DNA from: Nocardia araoensis NBRC 100135
Lineage (GTDB): Bacteria > Actinomycetota > Actinomycetes > Mycobacteriales > Mycobacteriaceae
Length of the DNA stretch: 64,000 nt
Direction: 5' to 3'
Assembly (NCBI RefSeq): GCF_000308435.1
Contig: NZ_BAFR01000203.1
Coordinates: 1 to 64,000 of the forward strand
Part shown: in pieces, positions 42,409 to 50,030 of the stretch
How the letters are laid out: the number at the start of each line of letters is the position of its first letter
Position numbering within the stretch: position 1 is the stretch's first letter
Position numbers and translations under genes: made by a program
The notes under the pieces: model-generated
Told to the model about the DNA's origin: nothing
The model's database searches: none
The model's input: only the letters and a program-made list of their open reading frames with translations

Positions 42409-43290
42409 TCAGTACCGGCGCGGACCGCCCGCCATCTCCTCCAGCCGGGCGATGCGCTCGTTCATCGGCGGATGCGTGGCGAACCAGCGCGCGACCCGCT
42501 CACCCGGACGGAACGGGTTGGCGATCATCAGGTGCGACTGCGACGCCAGGCGCGGTTCCGGCGGAAGCGGCGCGGTGTGGACGCCGCGCTCGATCTTCCG
42601 CAGTGCGGAGGCCAGGGCCAGCGGATCGCCGGTCAGTTCGGCGCCGGATTGGTCGGCCTGGAATTCGCGCGAGCGCGAGACGGCCAGCTTGATCAGCGTG
42701 GCCGCGATCGGGCCGAGCAACGACACCAGCAGCACGGCCAGCACGTTCGGCCCCTCGCCGTTGCGGTTGCCGCCGAACATGGTCGCGTAGACGGCGAGGT
42801 TCGCCAGGCCCGAGATGACGGCCGCGAGCGCACCCGCGATCGAGGAGATGAGGATGTCGCGGTTGTAGACGTGCGACAGTTCGTGTCCGAGCACGGCCCG
42901 CAATTCCCGCTCGTCGAGCAGTTGCAGGATGCCGCTGGTGCAGCAGACCGCGGCGTGGCGAGGATTGCGTCCGGTGGCGAAGGCGTTGGGCGCGTTCGTG
43001 GGGCTGATGTAGAGCCGGGGCATCGGCTGGCGGGCGATGGTGGCCAGCTCACGCACGATCCGGTACATGACGGGGGCCTCCAGCTCACTGACCGGCTGCG
43101 CGTGCATGGCCCGCAACGCGATCTTGTCGCTGTTGAAGTACGCGTAGGCGTTCATGCCCACCGCGAGCAGGATCGCGACGATGAGGATCGTCGGGTTGCG
43201 GAACAGCGCACCGATGAACACGATCAGGGCCGACAGGCCAACCATCAGCCCGAAGGTCTTCAGACCGTTCGCAAACCCGTGCCCGTGCAT
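42409..43290 (-). CDS. htpX: HtpX-type membrane zinc metalloprotease
   Basis: 293 residues. Two N-terminal membrane helices (FGLMVGLSALIVFIGALF, PTILIVAILLAVGMNAYAY), the zinc motif HELSH (136-140), a second helix pair, and the third ligand in SREFQADQ. HtpX degrades misfolded membrane proteins at the cytoplasmic face. Neighbour of yajQ and grcC as in mycobacteria. Confidence 0.96.
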   Translation of the reverse strand: MHGHGFANGLKTFGLMVGLSALIVFIGALFRNPTILIVAILLAVGMNAYAYFNSDKIALRAMHAQPVSELEAPVMYRIVRELATIARQPMPRLYISPTNAPNAFATGRNPRHAAVCCTSGILQLLDERELRAVLGHELSHVYNRDILISSIAGALAAVISGLANLAVYATMFGGNRNGEGPNVLAVLLVSLLGPIAATLIKLAVSRSREFQADQSGAELTGDPLALASALRKIERGVHTAPLPPEPRLASQSHLMIANPFRPGERVARWFATHPPMNERIARLEEMAGGPRRY

Positions 43291-43430
43291 ACGTCTCCCT
43301 TGCCGCTCCCCCGTTCACCGAGTCGCCTTACAGTGGATAAACGATAGAAGCTCCAGGCAAAGTTCCGGTGAATCCGCGCCCAGCCGAAATCAGCCACCCA
43401 CGGCGGCGTGCGCTCTTTCCACGGTCTCTC

Positions 43431-44510
43431 TCAACCCACGCGTTCGATGGTGTAGCGGACCAACCGCTCCAGCGCGTCGTTGGCGGGGCCGCCGGGCAGG
43501 GCGGACAGCTCGGCGTAGGCGAGGTCGGCGTAGCCCTGGAGCTTCTCCTTGGCCAGCACCATGCCGCGAGAGTCGGCGAGCAGGTCGAGTGCCTCTTTCA
43601 CCTCGTCGTCGGTCTCCAGCGGACGCGCGAGCAGCTTGCGCAGGCGATCGCCTTCGGCGCCTTCCTCGCGCAGCGCGTACAGCACCGGCAGGGTGTGCAC
43701 ACCTTCGCGCAGGTCGGTGCCAGGGGTCTTGCCGGATTGCTCGGAGGCCGAGGAGATGTCGATGATGTCGTCGGAGATCTGGAAGGCGGTGCCGACCGCG
43801 TCGCCGAGGCGGGCCAGTCGCTCGACGTGCTCCGGGTCCGCGCCGGAGAATGTGCCGCCGAAGCGTCCGGCGGCGGCGATGAGCGAACCGGTCTTCTCCC
43901 ACACCACGCGCAGGTAGTGCTCGACGGGGTCCTGGGATTCGCGGGCGCCCATGGTCTCGCGCATCTGACCGGTGACGAGTTCGGCGAACGTCTCGGCGAT
44001 GATGCGCACCGCGTCGGGGCCGAGGGTGGAGGTGAGCCGGGACGCGTGCGCGAACAAGTAGTCGCCCGCGAGGATGGCGATGTTGTTTCCCCAGCGGGAG
44101 TTGACGCTCGGGGCGCCGCGGCGCATGGGGGCCTCGTCCATCACGTCGTCGTGGTACAGCGTGGCCAGGTGGACGAGCTCGACGACGGTGCCCGCGGTGA
44201 CCAGAGCGGGATCGGCGGGGCGCGGGCCGAGCTGTCCGGTGAGGATGGTGAAGAGCGGACGGAATCGCTTGCCGCCGGCCTTGGCCAGATGCAGCGCGGC
44301 CTCCTGGAGGAATTCCGCACCGTCGGACAGCTCGTCGACCAGGAGTTTCTCCACGTCCGCCAAGCCGTTGCGCACGGCGTCGGCCAGTCCGACGTCGCCG
44401 AGGTCGACCCCGGCCACGACCGTGCCTGCGGCGCTCCCGGCTTCGCTGTGCCCGCCGTGCGCCGTGTCCATGATTCGCTCGCTGCGCTCGCTCATGGCCG
44501 ATGTGCTCAT
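43431..44510 (-). CDS. Polyprenyl diphosphate synthase (IdsA/GrcC type)
   Basis: 359 residues from ATG 44510, with GGGAGAAG just upstream. The two Asp-rich motifs are DDVMD (121-125) and DDIID (247-251), with GGKRFRP and ETFAELVTGQ between. It condenses isopentenyl units into the long-chain prenyl tail, here most likely for menaquinone, being divergent from menJ. The first 35 residues are not enzyme: residues 6-12 read MSERSER and are encoded by the dispersed element described at 44461-44495. Confidence 0.93.
   Translation of the reverse strand: MSTSAMSERSERIMDTAHGGHSEAGSAAGTVVAGVDLGDVGLADAVRNGLADVEKLLVDELSDGAEFLQEAALHLAKAGGKRFRPLFTILTGQLGPRPADPALVTAGTVVELVHLATLYHDDVMDEAPMRRGAPSVNSRWGNNIAILAGDYLFAHASRLTSTLGPDAVRIIAETFAELVTGQMRETMGARESQDPVEHYLRVVWEKTGSLIAAAGRFGGTFSGADPEHVERLARLGDAVGTAFQISDDIIDISSASEQSGKTPGTDLREGVHTLPVLYALREEGAEGDRLRKLLARPLETDDEVKEALDLLADSRGMVLAKEKLQGYADLAYAELSALPGGPANDALERLVRYTIERVG
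44461..44495 (-). repeat. SERSER-type element read in frame inside the prenyl synthase gene
   Basis: Minus strand ATGAGCGAGCGCAGCGAGCG, then AATCATGGACACGGCG, matches the core of the leader ORFs before secE and menE. Here no stop follows, so the element adds an N-terminal extension after an original-looking start MSTSA. Confidence 0.6.
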
Positions 44511-44685
44511 TTCTTCTCCCAGCGATGCGTCCGACCCCACGGTAGAGAACCTAGCGTGTCCGGGTCGGCTGGCCCATGAACACCGTCACTCTGTGGTGGA
44601 TCGTCTGCTGTCGCACCGCCGCGCTGGTGACCGTCCACGACGCGCGCGCCGCCGCCGTCGACACGGTTGCGACGGCCCTGCGAGT

Positions 44686-45963
44686 ATGGAGCGCATGGGT
44701 TCACCCGAAGCGAGTCACGCGCGCGACCAGGACGCGTTGCCCAGCCGGACCGAGGTGCTGGTCGTCGGCGCGGGCCCGGCCGGATCGGCGTCGGCGGCCT
44801 GGGCCGCGCGGGCGGGGCGGGACGTGGTGCTGGTCGATTCCGCCGTCTTTCCCAGGGACAAGACCTGCGGAGACGGCCTCACCCCGCGTGCGACCGCCGA
44901 GCTGGAGCAACTGGGGCTCGGCGAGTGGGTGCGCGCGCACGTCGTCAACCACGGCCTCCGGATGACCGGCTTCGGCCGCGAGGCGCTGCTGAGCTGGCCG
45001 GGCGGTTCCTTCCCGACGTACGGAAGCGCGGTTCCCCGAACCGAACTCGACGACAAGCTGCGCGAGACGGCGGTGAAGTCCGGCGCGCGGATGGTGGACG
45101 GGACGAAGGTAATCGATGTCACCCGGGAGGGTGATCGGGTCACGGGTGTGACGGTGCGGACAGCGGACGGCACGCGCACCATCGCCTGCCGGACGCTGGT
45201 GGTCGCCGACGGGGTGCGTTCGCCGATCGGGCGGCTGCTCGGCCGCGTCTGGCATCGGCAGTACGCCTACGGCACCGCCGCGCGGGCCTACATCAAGTCC
45301 GGCCGCAGCGACGATCAGTGGATCACCTCGCATCTGGAGTTGCGCGACGCCTCCGGCGAACTGGTTCCCGGCTACGGCTGGGTGTTCCCGCTCGGCAACG
45401 GCGAGGTGAACATCGGGGTGGGTTCGCTGGCCACGGAACGTCGCCCCGCACACATCGCGTTGAAGCCGCTGCTGGCGCACTACACCGCGCAGCGCACCGA
45501 GGAATGGCAATTCGAGGGCTCGCTGCGCGCGGTGGCCTCGGCCCTGCTGCCGATGGGCGGGGCGGTCTCGAACGTCGCGGGACGCAACTGGGTGCTGATC
45601 GGCGACGCCGCGGGGTGTGTGAACCCGCTCAACGGCGAAGGCATCGATTACGGCTTGGAGGGCGGCCACATGTTGGCCGAACTGCTGGACGAACCCGACT
45701 TCACCACCATCTGGCCGCAGACGCTGCGCGCTCGTTACGGGCGCACGTTCTCGGTAGCCCGGCGGATCGCGGGTCTGGCCACGCACCCGCGCATGGTGCC
45801 GCTCGGCGGTCCTCCGGTGATGCGGTCGAAGTACTTGCAGCGCACCGCCGTCCGCGTGATGGGCAATCTGGTGACCGACGAGGACGTCGACCTGACGGCG
45901 CGGGCTTGGCGGATGGCGGGCCTGGCGTCGCTGCGCTTCGACGAGCGTCCCCCGTTCGCGTAG
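44686..45963 (+). CDS. menJ: Menaquinone reductase, geranylgeranyl reductase family
   Basis: 425 residues from ATG 44686; ATG 44695 is nearly as likely. FAD site VLVVGAGPAGSASAAWAARA with GRDVVLVD, then CGDGLTPRA, VADGVRSPIGRLLGR and the second FAD motif LIGDAAGCVNPLNGEGID. It matches mycobacterial MenJ, which saturates one isoprene of the menaquinone tail. Divergent from the prenyl synthase gene; the AraC gene begins 16 bases after its stop. Confidence 0.92.
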   Translation: MERMGSPEASHARDQDALPSRTEVLVVGAGPAGSASAAWAARAGRDVVLVDSAVFPRDKTCGDGLTPRATAELEQLGLGEWVRAHVVNHGLRMTGFGREALLSWPGGSFPTYGSAVPRTELDDKLRETAVKSGARMVDGTKVIDVTREGDRVTGVTVRTADGTRTIACRTLVVADGVRSPIGRLLGRVWHRQYAYGTAARAYIKSGRSDDQWITSHLELRDASGELVPGYGWVFPLGNGEVNIGVGSLATERRPAHIALKPLLAHYTAQRTEEWQFEGSLRAVASALLPMGGAVSNVAGRNWVLIGDAAGCVNPLNGEGIDYGLEGGHMLAELLDEPDFTTIWPQTLRARYGRTFSVARRIAGLATHPRMVPLGGPPVMRSKYLQRTAVRVMGNLVTDEDVDLTARAWRMAGLASLRFDERPPFA

Positions 45964-45979
45964 GAACTCCGGCGGCGCG

Positions 45980-46408
45980 ATGGGTGAACAACGAGCTCGT
46001 GGCTTGCCCGCGCTGTATCTGCTGCCACATCTGCGCCGCGCACGGGACCTGGCGGACCGCCACTACGCCGACCCGCTGAATCTGGACGAACTGGCGGCGG
46101 CCGCCGGGGTGTCGAAATACCACTTCCTGCGCGCGTTCGCCGCGGTCTACGGCCGCACGCCGGCCGTGTACCTGGCCGAACGGCGCATCGAGCGCGCACA
46201 GGATCTCCTGCGCGCGACCAATCTCACGGTCACCGAGGTGTGCATGCTGGTCGGCTACAGCAGCCTCGGCTCGTTCAGCAGCAAGTTCCGGCAGCTGGTC
46301 GGGGTCACACCGTCGGAGTACCAGGCGAAATTCGCCGACGGCGCTCCGCGTATCCCCGGCTGTTTCGTCTTCATGCACGGGCTCTCCGACCGCAAGCCGC
46401 CCGGCTGA
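45980..46408 (+). CDS. AraC family regulator (DNA-binding domain only)
   Basis: 142 residues, essentially two helix-turn-helix units: DELAAAAGVSKYHFLRAFAA and VCMLVGYSSLGSFSSKFRQL, then the GVTPSEYQAKF signature. No effector domain. It is followed 58 bases later by a VOC gene on the same strand, a frequent AraC-VOC pairing. Confidence 0.9.
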   Translation: MGEQRARGLPALYLLPHLRRARDLADRHYADPLNLDELAAAAGVSKYHFLRAFAAVYGRTPAVYLAERRIERAQDLLRATNLTVTEVCMLVGYSSLGSFSSKFRQLVGVTPSEYQAKFADGAPRIPGCFVFMHGLSDRKPPG

Positions 46409-46466
46409 GCGAACGGCGCAATTTCGGAGAAGCCCGTGCCGGTGCGCCCGCCATAGCCTGGGCCGC

Positions 46467-46904
46467 ATGACGACGATTACGAACGTTTCCCTGGTCACCG
46501 TGTACGTCACGGACCAAACCGCCGCGAAAGAGTGGTACGTCGACAAGCTCGGGTTCGTCGAGACCGCCGATGTCATCATGGGCGACAACGGATTCCGCTG
46601 GGTGACGGTCGCGCATCCCGCGCACCCGGAACTGGAGATCACGCTGATGGTTCCCGGCCCGCCGCTGGACGAGAACTACGCCGACGCCGTCCGGCGCGCG
46701 CTGGCCAACGGCACGCACGGCGCGCTCGGCCTGCGCACCGAGAACTGCCAGAAGACCTTCGAAGAGCTCACCGCCAAGGGGGTGGAGTTCGTGCAGCCGC
46801 CCGCCGAACGGCCCTACGGGACCGAGGCGATCATCCGGGACAATTCGGGAAACTGGCTGGTGCTGGTCGAGCCGAAGGAATTCTCGCCGCAGGACTTCGG
46901 CTAG
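46467..46904 (+). CDS. VOC family protein
   Basis: 145 residues: TNVSLVTVYVTDQTAAKEWY opens the domain; NGTHGALGLRTENCQKTFEE and AIIRDNSGNWLVLVEPKEF close it. Metal ligands are not fully conserved by eye. Probably regulated by the AraC protein upstream. Confidence 0.88.
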   Translation: MTTITNVSLVTVYVTDQTAAKEWYVDKLGFVETADVIMGDNGFRWVTVAHPAHPELEITLMVPGPPLDENYADAVRRALANGTHGALGLRTENCQKTFEELTAKGVEFVQPPAERPYGTEAIIRDNSGNWLVLVEPKEFSPQDFG

Positions 46905-46945
46905 GTCGTCGACGTTGCCCCGGTGTGTGCCGGGGCAACGCGCGC

Positions 46946-47452
46946 TCAGGCGGTCGGCTCGGCGGACAGCCAGTCCTCGATGAATTTGCGTTCGCCGGTG
47001 AGCACCCGGTGGTGCAATTGCTCGGCGAGCGGTTCGATCGCGCCGCCGACGAGGGGCACCTTCACCCGCACGGCGCCGACGACCTCGATCTCGGAACCTT
47101 CCGCGGTGGAACGGATCTCGTAGGACCCGGACATCTCGGTGTTGATGCCTCCGGTGGTGATCTCGAAGGTGCCTTTGGCGACCTCGCCGACCACCGGCTG
47201 CCAATGGTCGATGCGGGAGAAGGTGAGGTCGCTCTTGAGCACCTTGCGGACCAGCGCGGGGACCTTGTCCTCGGGAGCCTTCTCGGTCATGTGGATGCGA
47301 ATGGTGCCCGCGCCGTCGGGATGCGACAGGTCTACCGCCGCCGTCGGCGACTGGGCGAAGCGGGTCCGCCAGACGTCGTCGGTGATGAGTGCCCGGTGGA
47401 GATCTTCGACCGGGACTGTGTACGGCACGGTGAAGCTGAATTTTCGGGACAT
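46946..47452 (-). CDS. DUF2505-like (SRPBCC-fold) protein
   Basis: 168 residues from ATG 47452 (MSRKFSFTVPYTVPVEDLHR). The pattern of a lipid-binding SRPBCC fold is visible: HWQPVVGEVAKGTFEITTGG, then IEPLAEQLHHRVLTGERKFI. Conserved in mycolic-acid bacteria; function unknown. It converges on the VOC gene and is divergent from the small membrane protein at 47486. Confidence 0.8.
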   Translation of the reverse strand: MSRKFSFTVPYTVPVEDLHRALITDDVWRTRFAQSPTAAVDLSHPDGAGTIRIHMTEKAPEDKVPALVRKVLKSDLTFSRIDHWQPVVGEVAKGTFEITTGGINTEMSGSYEIRSTAEGSEIEVVGAVRVKVPLVGGAIEPLAEQLHHRVLTGERKFIEDWLSAEPTA

Positions 47453-47485
47453 GGCCGCCACCGTAGCCGAGCCGGTCGGTAGCCT

Positions 47486-47935
47486 GTGGCGGTGTCGGAA
47501 ACCAGCCAGTCCACCGGGCGGCCGATCCGCCTGCGACGGGCCGGGATCGGCGTGCTGATCGCCGCGACGGCGGTGAGCGTGCTGGTCGGGCTGCTGGTGC
47601 TGGCCGCGTGGCGCAACGACTATCTGATCAGCTCCGACAAGGGCAGCACCACGGCCGAGGTGCTCTCGGCGGGGCGGCTGCGCTCGGCGGTCATGTACGT
47701 CACACCGGACGGCGAGACGCACAATCCGAAGGTCGGCGTGCTGTATCCGACCAACTTGACCGCGGGCGAGCGGATTCGTGTGGAGTACCGCCGCAGCGAC
47801 CCGGACCTGGTGCGGGTGGAGGGCCGTGACGTGCGCGTCGCCATTCCACCCGCGTTGTCGGTGATCGTCGTGGTGTGGCTGGTCGCGCTACCGACCCTGT
47901 GGCTGCTTGCCCGCCGCCGTCGAAGATTCCGATAG
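47486..47935 (+). CDS. DUF3592-like membrane protein
   Basis: 149 residues. Two membrane helices (IGVLIAATAVSVLVGLLVLA near residue 25 and ALSVIVVVWLVALPTLWLLA near 130) flank an outer beta-rich domain (VMYVTPDGETHNPKVGVLYP). It precedes mgtA, as Rv0556 does in M. tuberculosis. GTG 47492 is an alternative start. Confidence 0.8.
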   Translation: MAVSETSQSTGRPIRLRRAGIGVLIAATAVSVLVGLLVLAAWRNDYLISSDKGSTTAEVLSAGRLRSAVMYVTPDGETHNPKVGVLYPTNLTAGERIRVEYRRSDPDLVRVEGRDVRVAIPPALSVIVVVWLVALPTLWLLARRRRRFR

Positions 47936-48006
47936 TTCGCCGGATCTTTCCGTGCTCTTCACTTCGGTGTGGCGGCGTGGCGCGGTGCGGCGGTCAGGCT
48001 GAGAGC

Positions 48007-49149
48007 GTGCGTGTAGCGATCGTCGCGGAGTCGTTCCTGCCGAACATGAACGGCGTCGTCAACTCCGTGCTGCGGGTGCTCGAACACCTGGACCGGAACG
48101 GGCACGAAGCGCTGATCATCGCGCCGGACACCCCGCGGGGACAGCCCGCCGCGCCGCGCCACTACGAGCGCTTCCCGGTCCACCGGGTGCCCGCGGTCAT
48201 GGTCCCCAAGATCAGCTCGCTTCCGGTCGGACTGCCGCAGCCGGGCATCGTCTCGGCCATCGAGGACTTCGATGCCGACGTGGTCCACCTGGCCTCACCG
48301 TTCCTGCTCGGCGCGGGTGGCCTCGGCGCGGCATTGCGGCTGGACCTGCCCACCGTCGCGGTGTATCAGACCGACGTGGCGGGTTTCGCCAAGAGCTACG
48401 GGCTCGGGCTGGCCGGCCGCGCCGCCTGGGGCTGGACCCGGCGCATCCACGAGGGAGCCACCCGGACGCTCGCCCCGTCCCGGGCCGCGGCGGAGGATCT
48501 GGCCAGGCACGGCATCCCGCGCGTGCACCGATGGGGCCGCGGCGTCGACATCGGGCGGTTCACACCGAGCGTCCGCTCCGCCGAACTGCGGGACGCCTGG
48601 CTCGCGGGCCGGGACCGTCTGCTGGTCGGCTTTGTGGGGCGGCTCGCCCCGGAGAAGCACGTCGAGCGGCTCGCGGTGCTGGCCGCCGACCCGGACATCC
48701 AGCTGGTGATCGTCGGCGACGGACCGGAACGCCAGCGGCTGGCCCGGCTGATGCCGACCGCGGTGTTCACCGGCGAACTCGGCGGCGACGAGCTGGCGCG
48801 GGCGTACGCGAGTCTGGACGTCATGGTGCATGCGGGCGAACACGAGACCTTCTGCCAGGGCGTGCAGGAGGCGCTGGCCTCGGGTGTCCCGGTGATCGGT
48901 CCGGACGCGGGGGGCCCCCGCGACTTGATCGCCCACTGCCGCAACGGCTATCTGCTTCCGGTGGACCGGTTCAGCGAGTTGCTGCCCAGTGCTGTCGGGG
49001 CGCTGCACGATCCTGAGCTGCGGACCCGGTTCGCCGGGGCGGCGCGCAAGTCGGTGCTGTCGCGGACCTGGCCCGCCATCTGCGCTCAGCTGATGGGCCA
49101 CTACGCCGAAGTGACCGGCACACGGATTCGGTTGCCGCATACGGCTTGA
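48007..49149 (+). CDS. mgtA: GDP-mannose-dependent alpha-mannosyltransferase (MgtA type)
   Basis: 380 residues from GTG 48007 (VRVAIVAESFLPNMNGVVNS). A GT-B glycosyltransferase of the GT4 family: the acceptor domain has VVHLASPFLLGAGGL, the donor domain VGFVGRLAPEKHVERL and the E-x7-E segment GEHETFCQGVQEALASGVPV. It matches mycobacterial MgtA/Rv0557, which adds mannose to glucuronic-acid diacylglycerol or phosphatidylinositol-type anchors for lipomannan. The next gene is menG. Confidence 0.92.
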   Translation: MRVAIVAESFLPNMNGVVNSVLRVLEHLDRNGHEALIIAPDTPRGQPAAPRHYERFPVHRVPAVMVPKISSLPVGLPQPGIVSAIEDFDADVVHLASPFLLGAGGLGAALRLDLPTVAVYQTDVAGFAKSYGLGLAGRAAWGWTRRIHEGATRTLAPSRAAAEDLARHGIPRVHRWGRGVDIGRFTPSVRSAELRDAWLAGRDRLLVGFVGRLAPEKHVERLAVLAADPDIQLVIVGDGPERQRLARLMPTAVFTGELGGDELARAYASLDVMVHAGEHETFCQGVQEALASGVPVIGPDAGGPRDLIAHCRNGYLLPVDRFSELLPSAVGALHDPELRTRFAGAARKSVLSRTWPAICAQLMGHYAEVTGTRIRLPHTA

Positions 49150-49223
49150 ACCCGGCCCGTGCGTGACGAAGGTATCCACGCGCCGCGCTCGGTTCGTAAC
49201 AGACCGCGAGTTAGGGTCTTCGC

Positions 49224-49928
49224 GTGGCGAAAACGCAATCGAACCGTGCCTCGTTGGACAAGCAGCCGCGCGAAGTCGCGGCGATGTTCGACGGCGTCGC
49301 CCGACGCTACGACCTGACCAACACGGTGATCTCCGCCGGGCAGGATCGTTACTGGCGCTGGGCGACCCGCAAGGCGCTGGCGGCACGGCCGGGCGAGCGG
49401 CTGCTCGATCTGGCGGCAGGCACCGGTGTGTCCACCTTGGAGTTGCAGAAATCCGGCGCGTGGTGCCTGGCGGCCGATTTCTCCAAGGGCATGCTCAGCG
49501 CGGGCCGGTTCCGCGATGTGCCGATGGTGGCGGCCGACGCGATGGCGCTGCCGTTCGCCGACGACTCCTTCGACGCGGTGACCATCTCGTTCGGGTTGCG
49601 CAACGTGGCCGACACCGACCTGGCCCTGCGCGAGATGCTGCGCGTCACCAAGCCCGGCGGCAGGCTGGTCGTGTGCGAGTTCTCCGCCCCGGTGCTGCCG
49701 GTGTTCCGCACGGTGTATCTGGAATACCTGATGAAAGCGCTGCCCAAGGTGGCGCGCGTGGTGAGCAGTAACCCCGAGGCCTACGTCTACCTGGCCGAAT
49801 CCATCTCGGAGTGGCCCAATCAGCGCAGGCTGGCGATGCGGATCGCGGCGAACGGATGGTCGTCGGTGAAATGGCGCAACCTCACCGGGGGCGTGGTGGC
49901 CCTGCACCGGGCATACAAGCTCGGCTGA
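49224..49928 (+). CDS. menG: Demethylmenaquinone methyltransferase
   Basis: 234 residues. EVAAMFDGVARRYDLTNTVI, then the SAM motif LLDLAAGTGVSTLELQ, ISFGLRNVADTDLALREMLR and the C-terminal WRNLTGGVVALHRAYK are MenG/UbiE diagnostic. It performs the last C-methylation of menaquinone. Starts with GTG, downstream of mgtA. Confidence 0.95.
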   Translation: MAKTQSNRASLDKQPREVAAMFDGVARRYDLTNTVISAGQDRYWRWATRKALAARPGERLLDLAAGTGVSTLELQKSGAWCLAADFSKGMLSAGRFRDVPMVAADAMALPFADDSFDAVTISFGLRNVADTDLALREMLRVTKPGGRLVVCEFSAPVLPVFRTVYLEYLMKALPKVARVVSSNPEAYVYLAESISEWPNQRRLAMRIAANGWSSVKWRNLTGGVVALHRAYKLG

Positions 49929-49947
49929 GCCGGAGATCTCGATCACA

Positions 49948-49976
49948 CCTCACCGGCCGATCCCGCGGCGGTGAGG
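49948..49976 (+). terminator. Possible menG terminator
   Basis: CCTCACCG (49948-49955) and CGGTGAGG (49969-49976) form an 8-bp stem with a 13-base loop that is itself GC-rich, 20 bases after the menG stop. Confidence 0.4.
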
Positions 49977-49982
49977 AGGAAT

Positions 49983-49998
49983 GTCACCTGGCGCTAAC
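49983..49998 (+). promoter_or_regulatory. Possible GlnR-type site before the nitrate reductase gene
   Basis: GTCAC, six bases, CTAAC, then GTAAA five bases later. This resembles the GTnAC-n6-GAAAC half-site pair used by the nitrogen regulator GlnR in actinobacteria. Position and target gene fit, but the match is partial. Confidence 0.3.
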
Positions 49999-50030
49999 GC
50001 GAGGTAAATCCGGCGCAATCGGCGGTCCGC

